From Chloranthus sessilifolius (taxonomy: Eukaryota; Streptophyta; Magnoliopsida; Chloranthales; Chloranthaceae), in contig CM037590.1 of NCBI GenBank assembly GCA_021018995.1, forward strand, positions 42,410,287 through 42,474,286: DNA of 64,000 nucleotides. The letters run 5' to 3'. The notes below the pieces were generated by a model that searched no databases, was not told where the DNA came from, and worked only from the letters and a program-made list of their open reading frames with translations. The translations under genes were made by a program, and so were the position numbers. Below, piece by piece: positions 24,401 to 36,400 of the stretch (positions are counted from its first letter, which is position 1; every line of letters starts with the position of its first letter).

Positions 24401-27400
24401 AAGAGTATCATCTGTCTCTTTATTGGCCTTGTCTTCTGGAATGCCTTCCACCTTGCCACTTAAGGTCAAAAGCTATTATTAGCTTCTTTCCTTTTTCAAA
24501 AATTTTGATTTACTTTTTGGTCCATTCCGTTTCCATTTACAAGTCATAAAATAAAAAAATCATAATAAATAAATCACCCTAAAAGTAAAATAATTTTAAG
24601 AAGATTAATTCAAAATTAGAATCCAAAGTGTAGTGGCAAAAGAGTTGGGCAGCCCGTGCACCCTATTGAAGTTTTAGCTAAGATCAATCCTAGGGTGTAG
24701 TTGATATTAATTGCCGACCTCAAATTTGGGACAGGCCCAATGCATCAAGCGTGTAGTTGCTTCGCAAGCTTGTCAGTTTGAGACTGGGTCGTGAAGCTTG
24801 TTGGGCTGGGCTTGCTCATTTGGACCCCTGATTGGGTGTTCGAAAAGAAGACTAGTGACAAGACTGGGGCGGGGAATATAATTAATTTTTGGGAATTTTG
24901 GTAAAACTTATCCAGACTTAAATGGAATGATGGTAAATAAGGAGATTTTAGTTAGTGAATGGTATAAATATTGTGGGGGTAAAATAGATTGGGGAGAAAA
25001 ATGTAGGGGAAACCTCAAAGTAAGGAGTTAAAGGTCTTTAATAGTTGGTGGAGAGCCAAAGAGATGCATACATCCAATGTAGTTAAATGGAATATACGAC
25101 CCTATGCGATGACATAGCCCCATCGCATATGCGATTGTGCCATGACACTTTTTTTTTTTCAAAAAAGCCCAAAAAAATCCCTAAAGTTCCCCATATTGAA
25201 AAGTAATATGATTGTGTTGATTTTGTGCTCTATTAATTTTGTAGTGTCTAGAATGAAAAATAAAAGTATATTACCTATAAGTTAGAAGGGAAAATATAAA
25301 TTTCATTGATGTTAAACAAAATAGTACAAAAATGAACATATGAACACACAAAAAAGAAGGAAAAAAGTAAAGAAGAAAAATATTATTTAAGTAAAAGTAT
25401 TATAAATCCCAAAACTTCCCAAAAAATCCCCAAAATTACCAATATAAAAAACCACAATATGTTTGTTAATTATGTGCTCTATATTGTAGAATGAGTAGAA
25501 TATATCCCATAGGGTGGAAGGAAAAATATAAATTTCATTAAAAAATAAGTCCAAATAGTACAAAAAAAAAGTGGACTATATAAAAGAGAAGGAAAGAGAC
25601 CCAAAACATACCTTGAAGAGTTGTGGTATGCATTAGGAAGATAGACCCCCTATTAATAGGGCTTGGGGAAGCCTAAAAAGGCCCCCCCAAAAAAAAAATC
25701 AATGTTGGAGAAGTATGCCATGACATACACTGTATGCAATGGCATATGCGATCGCATATGACAACACTGCATACATCCAAACTAAGAGTTAATGGTATGG
25801 TATGTATAGAGGATGGCAAAAGCATGTTCTTCCCCTTATTTTTAATTCTTCTCTTGGTATAATCGAAATCCATGATTTTGCACTAAATTATGGCTCATTT
25901 TCCTTTTCTATCAGCAGAAGCTGTATGGTTCTGACAAGAAAAGGCTGTGTGGTTGCTACATGGGATTGGAACCATTTACTAAATGTATTTAGCATGATAT
26001 TGAATTTCCCAGAATGATTTATAAACATTGTTTGGTAGTATAGTTTGGTTCGCTTTCTAGCAGGTGAAAAAATACTTTGGCAGTTGCCTCCATTTACTAG
26101 CTTAGGGGGTCTTTGGAAGGAGTTTAATCAAGCAATTTTATAGAAAAACACTTCATCAGAAGTTTCGTGATTTAATGAGCCTTAGTTTGGAAGCAGTTTT
26201 TATCCGTTTGCATTCATAACGTCCTGAGGAATGAACTTGAAGTTGTACTAACATCCATATCAGAGAGCAAGGAAAGAAGTCTAAGAGCGATATAGGCCGT
26301 CTAGGCCTAGATTTTAAAGGTTAAATTTCAATGGTAGTTTTGTTGGCAATCCCAAGCCAGTTAACATTAGAAGCATGCTAAAAAATTGGTATGTGGAGAT
26401 TACAGCATCTTATTCGGCTCTCATCGATGTCAAAGACTCAAGTGAAGTAAGCCAGAGCACTTTTGGAACACTTGAAAATTTTGTCGAGTATAGTTGAGAT
26501 GGCAGTTGTAGTTCAATTATTTTAAGAAAAAATGACATTCTGTGGATTGCGGACAATATGTAGCAGTGATGGGTCTTGGAGATTTATTTCCATTGTGGAC
26601 GTAATAATTGACACGGGAAGCGAACAAGATTTCTAGTACGCTGAGGCTCTCTTTGGCCTGTATGAGCTCTTGCCATTGACGTTGTAGATTTATCTGCATT
26701 TTTCTTCTTGCAAATTTGTTGCCTTGGGGTTTCCACTATTTATATGTATTTTCTCTTATGCATGTATACTGTTCTAACACACTTTTGTTTAATAAATCGA
26801 TATTAGTAGAAAGCCCCACATCAGAAGCCTACTGTTTAGTCGGGATAAGCATTCATCTATATGCCAAAAAACTTTCCAATCTGGAGTTTGTTGAGTCAGT
26901 GCAAATTGTGAAGAGCAAAAAATGGAGGAGATGAAATAAGTTGAAAACAATTGGATGTTTTATCACAGTGGCTTCACCTTCTCATTTTATAACTTTTTAT
27001 TTTTTCTATGTTAGAATTGTTTGCATCATAACTATACTCACTCAATCATTCCCTAGATGCATTTGATTGCCAATTCTTTATATGAAAGTATTGGAATATT
27101 CAACTTTAATCATAAAATTTTGTTTTGGATTTTTATGAAAGCAATCAATGCCTGCAATTTTTTATTGGGTCATTTTTATATTGTTTATTTTCTCGAGTTT
27201 ATTTTTGACTGAATTTCAAGTTTGGCATATTTCCATTTATCCAGAAAAAGAAGTTTGACATAATTGCAATTCTTCATAGCCTTCTTTTCTATACCAACAA
27301 TTCTGGTTGATTTCTGGACTGCTTTTGAAACTAATGAAAAAATGATTGCATCTCTCGGAACTTATTTGAGTCCCTGTAGAGGCAACACTAGCAATGGAAC

Positions 27401-30400
27401 AATAACTACATTAACAACCTTCACTTTCAGCAGTTGGTCCTACTAAGGAGTGGAAACCTAAGCCAACAAACACAAATCCTGTTCAAGCTTCAGGAGCCAT
27501 TGGCACATCCATTATTGCCCCAGTCACAGTTGAAGCCAGTGCTCAGTCGCTACCTCCTTCTGGTGTTGGGGATTCAGAAGAAACAGCTTTGAAATTGCAG
27601 GAAAAGCTGGAGGAGTTGCATCTGTCACATGGTCAGCATGTCATCATTCCAAACCATCTTCAAGTTCCTGAAGCTGAAAGACAGTATTTGAGTTTTGGAA
27701 GCTTTGATGCTACTTTCTTGTTGAATACAAGCTTTGCAAATGGCCCCAGTAATGACAAGGTCTCTACAACCCCGTCAGAATCATCTCAGGAGACCGAAGA
27801 AACTGCTGAGGAGCCTTCTCCCAGGTCTGAACACTGCATCTTCGACGAAACTACTTTCATTTATCTCTTACAAATTTTTGGTGTATAGTTTTGTAGACAA
27901 AGTAACAAAAAAAAGGACATGAGTCCATGTGAGGCATGGAAAAGGAAGTGTCTCCATTTTGGACATGGCCCCTTCAAGATAGTAAAGATGTTGACATATC
28001 TCTCCCATAGTAACAAATCCCACCAGTAGATTCCACGGTTTTCTTGAGGGAATTAGGCAAGCTTTGCAAATTGATAAACTGTAGTGTTTTTAATATATAC
28101 CGAGATATTTGATCCTTTTTTTTTACTTGATAAAATAATGTGGGAACACGGGGACATTGCTGGCATTATTGTAACAGTGTATAAATTTAGATTTGCATGG
28201 CCCTCTTGAGTCCAAGGATTAGCTGAGGTGCTCACTGTTCAGATAATTTATATTGTACGTGGCATTGATTGCCACATTTTTAAGATATCCACATGGAAGA
28301 CCATCGTGTAGATTGACTGAGCTAAAAAATCTCTCCGATCTGATATTTTTTTTTACGGTGGTTTAGGTTTAGAGAGAAGAAATACTGATAAAGCTTTAGG
28401 TTTAGGATTAGAGAGAAGAAACGGAGAGAAGGAATAATGAGAAAGCTTAGTGAGAAAGAGGTCCTCACTAGTATTTATATTAAGTTGGTAAATTTACATA
28501 TACACACCCAAAAAGACTATACGCATACCCGCTGCGGTAGTATAACTATTAACATACTAACACTCCCCCTCAAGCTGGAGCATTGATATCTACCATGCCC
28601 AGCCTGACAACAACACCACCACGAAGACTTATGTCTGATAGCTGTTGCGAGGAAGTGGCACCAACGAGCTCCAGGGATCCGTCCCAAACCTTTTCCCAGA
28701 CAAAATGGATATAAAACCTCACTATGTTTTGTTCTTTCTATAAAGTACTAAATCTGAGACAATCTTCTCAACACTTCGTTGTTACGGTGGAGTGCTATAG
28801 GACTGCTAGTGGGAAAACCATGCTCAGAAAGGAGGGAGTGCAACCACAGTAGCTTTGTTCTCTAGTTCGGGAGACCATGGCTTGCTTCTTGTTTTTTCAA
28901 GCAACCAGGTTGCCTCCTAAAAACACGTAATATTCAGATGTAGAGTGGCGGTCAGTAACAGATCCAACCCAATCTGTATCAGTGTACAAAGATACTCATG
29001 GGTCCACGAGGGCGATATACTAGTCCCCAAACAAGATTAGACTTAATATATCGGAGGATGCGATGGATAATCGTTAAATGAACGGTTCGTGGGGCATACA
29101 TAAACTGGTTCACAAGAAGATTCCCATGAAGAAAGACATTCTTGATATCTAGTTGATGAAGAAGCCAATTCTGAATGACAACAAGAGCTAAAAAAACCTG
29201 GACGGATTTCAGTTTTTTGACTGGGGAAAAGGTAGCCTCAAAATCAATACCATGCGTTTGGGTAAACCATTTTGCAACTAAGTGCCCCTTGTACCGAGAT
29301 ACAAAACCATCGAGATTGTGCTTCCCAATGATTATCCATTTGCAACTAACCATCTTCTTGCTTGACGGAAGAGGAACCATCTCCCGAGTATGGTTATTTT
29401 GCAAAGCTTCCATCTCTTCAACTATAGCAGCCCACCATGGCAGGTGATCAAAGGGTGGCGTGGACCATATGGATAATAGTCTCATTATCAATGATAGAGA
29501 GGAAGACTTGGTTGGATGAAGAGATATCCCGGTAACACATTTATCAAGGCCATATGGATTGACACACTTGCGAACCCTTCTTTGCGAAAAACTATAGGAA
29601 TATCAAGGGAGCTACAGGTAATGGAGATGTAATAGTGCTTAAAGAAGTAGAAATGGATATAGATTCCGGATTAGTGATACTTATAGAAGCCACCATTTAG
29701 GAAGATGGTGGAGGAGGGACGATGCCATGAGCCCCCCCCCCCCGAACACGAGTAATCACCCCTTTGTGTTTTTGTGGAGCAAGTAAATCTAGGAGAGACG
29801 GTAGGGGGATAAAAGGTGTCCGAGTCAAGCTGTCCTTGGAAAAATATGGGACATCCTCAAAGAATGTGACATCCATAAACATGTAAAAACCGACGAGTCT
29901 GAGAATCATAGCAACGGTATCCCTTAGACACATTGGAATACCTAACAAACACACCGAATTGCTTTAGCATCTATCTTCAGCTGAGTAGGGTGAAGATCCT
30001 GGACGAAACACGTGCACGCAAACACAAGAAGCTTGATAAGAATCATGGGATCGGCTGGCCGATGAGTATGGTAAAGAGTATGAGCGCCTAGGATCCTAGA
30101 TGGAGTGTGATTAACTAGAAAACACGCAATTAGTAGAGCCATAGACCATTAGTCTTTGGCACATACATACTGCGAAGCAAACTCTATCCTAGGAAATTAA
30201 TGTTATGAGGCTCAACAACACCATTTTGTTGCGGAGTGTGAGGACGAGTTGATGAATAATGCCATGCATATGCAAATAATTATCAAAATATTAAAGCATA
30301 TTCGCGTCCATTGTCGGGCCTAAGAATTTTATTACTAGCCTCATATTGGTTGCGGACAAAAGCATGAAACTCTTGGAATTTAGGCAAGACCTCACATTTA

Positions 30401-33400
30401 TTTTTCAATAGATACAACCAAGTAGAACGAGTGCAATCATCAGTCAATGTGACAAAATAATGAAAACCATTAAGTAAGGTAATAGGAGATGGACCCCACA
30501 CATCGGTATGTACAATATCAAACGAAGAATTAGACTTTTGCATATGAGAGGGATAAAAATTTCTAACATTTTCAGAGACTTCATAGACTTCACATTGAAA
30601 TTTAATAGACTTGCACACAGATTTACAAATAGGGATTAAATTGCATAGAGTTGAAAGCCAACGTGGCCAAGTTTGATGTGCCATAAAAACCGAGTATTTA
30701 AAATTTCATTTATAGGAACGAAAAAACAGAAGATATACCATTATTTGATCCATCTGCCACAACAGTCGTGGTTGTACTGATGTCAACATCCAAATTGTAG
30801 AGTCCTCCCCTCTCAACGCCTCCATTAACAGTATTTTTCGTAATAAGCTCCTCAAAGAAACAATGCAAAACATGAGAAAGATAAAACATGACACAACAAT
30901 TCAATTTTTTTTGTAATGCTATTAATAGAAAGAAGATTTGAGAAAATTTGAGTTGCATGCAAAACATGAGATAGCGGCAAAGAAGGAGAGGCTGGAATGA
31001 TCCCTACTTCCAAAATTGGAGTAAAGGACACATCAACTAGGCAGACCTGGTCTGTGGAGGATGGTAGAGAGTATAGAGAGTAGCCTTGAGACTCACATGT
31101 CATATGATCCGTGGCCCCTGAGTCAATGACCCAATGAGGAGCTGAAGGAGAAGTGGTTGCAACAAAAGTAGATGAAAGTAATGAAACATGAGTACCTGGT
31201 GGTTCAGTAGTTGAAGGTGGCCCAAAGTGGTTAGTAGAGGAAGCCTGTGCAGCTCATAGCTCGGCTCGAATCAACTCGTCCATCCGGGATCGAAGGGAGG
31301 CCATAAAACGACTGTAGTAGTTTTAGAAGACACATCAATGGTTAAATTGTGGGCGTATGAAGATATTTGAGGCTGATACCCCTCTAGATAATCATGCAAA
31401 CGATAACAATAACGTTGATCATGTTCGATAAGGTGGCGCGACCACCTTGGCACCAACGTTTGCCTCTGTCGCTCCCCCACCCCTACCTCCAGGAGGATGT
31501 GTATCAGAAGTAAAGGCGACCCTCTCACTGGGAGCGGGGAGAGCGAAAGTCATGCTTGGAGACATCACTGATCAACGCTGCTCCTTGGTGAATAATATAC
31601 CAAAAATAGTATTCAAGGTAGGGAGCGACCTCATAGGCAGAATCTGTGTATAGGTATGCTCATAAGCGGGGTGTAAGCCTCCAAGAAGCTTATAAATGTG
31701 ATCCCTCTCAAGAAGCTTGGCTAACTTTGCTCCATCCTCCTCTCCAAACTCGGATAACAACTCATAATGGTCAAGTTCTTCCCATATACTCTATAAAGTG
31801 CTATTATACTCCCCCATAGACGAATCTTTTTTGCATTCAGATATTAGCTGCTTCTACTGATAAATATGATATTTAGAGGGTAGAAAAAATGTCAGCAAGC
31901 TTATCCCAAAATTTCGCAGCACTATCGTATAATATGAATTTTCTATAAATGGAGGGATCCATAGAGTTTAATAACCACCCTACTCCCTAGGATAATAGTG
32001 TTGTTTGCATCCCATTTTTACACATCAAATATATTTGTTTTGGGCTGTGGGGAAGTGCCGATGAGCAATCCCATTTCAACCGGCCGTGAACATATAATGG
32101 GATAGCCCATTTCCATTCCATGTAGTTGCTGGTATTTTATAGAGGTTATGCTGGTGGCAGATTGTCACCACCCGTAGATTTGTATTTTTCGGCCATTCTG
32201 ACGGGTGTCTTTCAACAAACACACAATGAGCACCCCCTTAAGAAGCTTAAATTAGAACACAATACCAAGATCAAATATCAACGCTGTAACTGACTACTTT
32301 TATCAGCAATAATCATCGAGCAATAAAAAGGACAAAAGGTTGTCTTTGAGCATGCAACAACCATCGAGCACCCAGACAACCAAAAAAAGAACAGAGGCTG
32401 CCATAAGGAACAAAAATCACTATAACAAGGGTTATCTCAGCAAAAAACACGATGAACCCAGGCAGGGGTTTCACGCAAAACCACATATCATCTCCAATCC
32501 TAAAGCAAAATTCAAAAAATAAGATTCAAATGATTCTAGATGGAACCCTGTTCATCCACATACCGTCATGTAGTGTGATATGCTACACAGATATCAGGTT
32601 CACCTGAAAACTGTGAAACTGAGAAAACGTGACTTTTTAATGTTACCTTTGAAAACCCTTAATTGAGACCTGCAATGAAGACGATCCAGGAGAGAAGATT
32701 TACCAGGAGACAACTGATTCAGAAAATATGATTTCCGAGTCCAAAAAGTGGTAAAAAAATTTGACTTGCTGACATCATCATGACGTCTTGATGATGCCAG
32801 CAGGAATGGCGATGTGCCAACACAGAAGTCAGGCTCTGATACCAAGAGGAATTCTAGGTAGAAGGTTAATGGTGATAGGTTTGGGGGTATTGGGGTTTGT
32901 AGTTTGCACGGTTGTGCTAGGGTTAGGTAGATAGCTTTAGGTTTGGGTTAGAGAGCGTGTAATGATTATGGGAACACCCACTACAATAAGATAACTATTA
33001 GCATGCTAACACCAAACACATTGTGTGCTCTGGCTGGAACAGTTATTTCAAAATCTGAATTTTTAGGAGCTCTCAAATAAATTGGCTGAGATTTCCTTGT
33101 TATAAATTATTAAATTACTACACCAATTATAAGAGGTGACATGGGTATTTCTTCGAGATGAAAAATTCCTATTTCAGATGAAGATGGGGTAGGATTTGAG
33201 GGAATATAGATGGTTTACCCCATCATTATTAAACAATGATCGGTGGGTGTATATGTACAATGATCCAGTCCATCCAATCAACCAACCTCCATTTTAATTG
33301 TTTTTTGTTCTATTTATTATTATTATGAAAAACCATTTTTTTTAGAATGTGGTGAGAAATTAAATGTCCAGTAATTTCTGAGAAGGTAGTTGATGACTGG

Positions 33401-36400
33401 TCTACAAAACAAACAAAACTAAATCAGAATTTTAAGAATATAATATGTAATCATAAATTCCTCAACAACAAAGAATAACTAGGAAAACTATCAAATGTAC
33501 AATATTTAAACATAAAAATGTCAAAGAATTGAAGAGAAATTTGAAAAAAGGTATCTATAAGTGGGGAAAGTATAAAGATATTGTACATTGTTATGTTGAC
33601 ATGCATGCATGTCGACATGTGTCTATTGGTTAAACACCCATCTATTGTTCCTTTTTAGATAGCTATTTTAAGTCTTGCAAGCTTTTTATACACATATTTG
33701 CTTACTTGTGGCTTTCAAATAGGATATGTGCTGACATTTCTTAAATTCTGTTGTTTTTTGTAATTGAGTGCAGCATTCGAATTGCGTCTTCAACTCCTCA
33801 GGAAGGAGATTATCATGATCACCCGCAATCACCCACACACATACCGGAAAATCTATCATCTGGTGAGGCTGACATTCCGCCTGATATCTCTGCAGTTCCA
33901 GAATATGAGCACTCCAAGCCAGAAACAGTGTCACCTCCGGGAGGTCCTCAGTACTCGGCGGTTCATACCACTCCAAATTATTCAAATTTTGGATTGATGC
34001 CAACTATGGTTGGGAGCCACTTTACTCCATTTGAAAGCAATGAGCATCAAGTGCGGGATGCCTCTCGCCTTCCAAGCTTTGTTGTAAGCCTTCAGACCTC
34101 TACTCGCACCTTGATATGTTGATTGAGATTTTTATCACATGTTAATATTTTCGATAAAATGAAGTTTTTATTCATGAAGGAGAAGGGAAAAATACAAAGA
34201 AGGATCTCAAAATTACAACAACAATAAATTCCAATTGAATAAGTTAGGTTGAGAAGAGATGAACCCTTCAAAGCCAAGATAGATGGCAATTTTTTATATC
34301 ACTTGTCGACTGGCGAAATTTGCCAATACACATTATATCTTCTTTGCTATTTGGTTGCAGTTTGCTTATTGTATGATTTTTAGAATTAAAAGAGGCACGG
34401 TACATGGCTGTAGCCTGAAGATTAAAGTTGTTGGAAGTCAATGGTTTGCATCATCATATTCTTCTGATTATGGAAAAAAACATAGTTTTATTATTATATT
34501 CTATTTTTTTGTAACTGCATGACTGACACCACTTAATCTGACCCCAGTTGTCAAGTGGTTACACCTGTTGTGTAACAATTGATATGGTCTTTGACAGTAT
34601 ACTCTCTTGTTTGAGATGGAGCTCAAATGGTCGAGATGGGAGTCCTTTTCCCATTTCCTTGAAATTTAAGGAATTTCTGTTAATCTACTAGTGGATGGGG
34701 TTTGGTTTATTTCTAAAGAAGAAATAATGCAATTTATGTAGCCTGTTTTATTTCTCCACAAATTCTCTTGTAGTTTCTGTACCCGTGCATTCTTGTGCAA
34801 CTTCTTTTCTTATTTTTTAATTTTATCTGTTTACGAAAAATTCTGGCATTTCAATGTTCTATAATATAGGTTCAGCAACCTTTTGATCCATCTGCAAGCT
34901 ATTATACTCAATTTTATCGACCTGGTGCTGATGGTGATGGTCGCTTCTCTCCGTTTCTTGCGCCTGGTGCCACCACCAAGTACAATGGAAATATTGCAGT
35001 CTTATCCACTCAGACTGGACAGTCCCTGCAAGAGGTTTGCATATTTTTACGTTGTGGCAATATACAGGAAGTTTTGAACCTTAGTACTTTCCAAAAGATT
35101 CATGGAATCTTGCAATTTTATATAAGAATTGAAGCACTGTTGCATATTTTGGAATAAAATAAATTCCCAATTTTTTTAGGACTCTACTTCTATTACTGCT
35201 TATACACAGATATGGCCATGCAAATCCACTTTTATGCCACTTGGCATACATCTTGGATTAATCGAAGTTGTCCAACTAGCAGCCTTTCAGTAGCTCATAG
35301 GATTGGGATGATGCGATCAGTGCACTGTAACATTGACCATTAAAAGGATATGCAAAGCTGTCCATATTAGTGTGCATAGATCGGATGGTTGAAGTTACCC
35401 TGCCTGTATTTTTCGGCCTATTTGAGTTCAATATATGAACTACAACTTTAGTGGCTTGGGTTGCGCAAAAACATGTGTCACATGGCCTAAACATGGGGCT
35501 GTCATGGCTGTGTCTGTAATGAAGCGGTGATAGTCCATTGATCTTTTTTTTCCCATTGCATGTATCCTGAAGTTCTTAAAAAATTCCGCTATCATGCAGA
35601 CTTCTTGAGAGGTTCTAAATTTTCTGAAGACTGAGGGAATATGTGGCTATGTTGAAAGAATGGGAGTTTTAAAACTCAGACATGATATTAGTTACAGTCT
35701 CCCCTGTACATGAAAGTTGTTGGAAATTGGGGGAACTTATTTCATTGTTTAGGAGGAGATTTTTTTTTCATTATTTTTTATATATAATTATTTTCTTAGA
35801 AAGCATTTCTTATATTTTGAATATTAGTGATGCTCATATAAGTAAGATAAGGTGAGGTGCACTCACAAACAAATGTGAGGAATATACATAAATCTAACAC
35901 TTTTGATTTTTTCATTTGACATTGTTAGATGCATTAACTATCAAATCTCCTTTTTCTCTCTTTGCTAGTTGCTGACTTGGTTGGACAGAGAGCTAGTGCA
36001 TTTAATGTTGTCCAATCTGAAATGGGAAGTGTTGGATTTGTTAATAGCCCTACTGTATTTGTAAATGCACCCACCTTGTTTATGTATACATTTCTTCTAC
36101 ACTTCCGATTAATTTTCTGCTTTTCTCTCAAGTATAGCATGCTTTGGTCATCCATACTGTATATACATGTCATGGATGAAAGATTGGAAACATCCATTTG
36201 GCAGATTATCTTGTGAACGGGACTCAGTCCGAAGGTTATACTGAACAGAGGATTGTAACCTTCCAACCAATACACTTTCACAGGCTTTAGAACTGTTTAT
36301 TAGGATTGTCCGATCTAAATAATTTTGACTGATTTCCACCCACATGATGAATTGCCACATGGAGGTCTTTGACCGATGATCATATTTCTGTGTACAGAAT

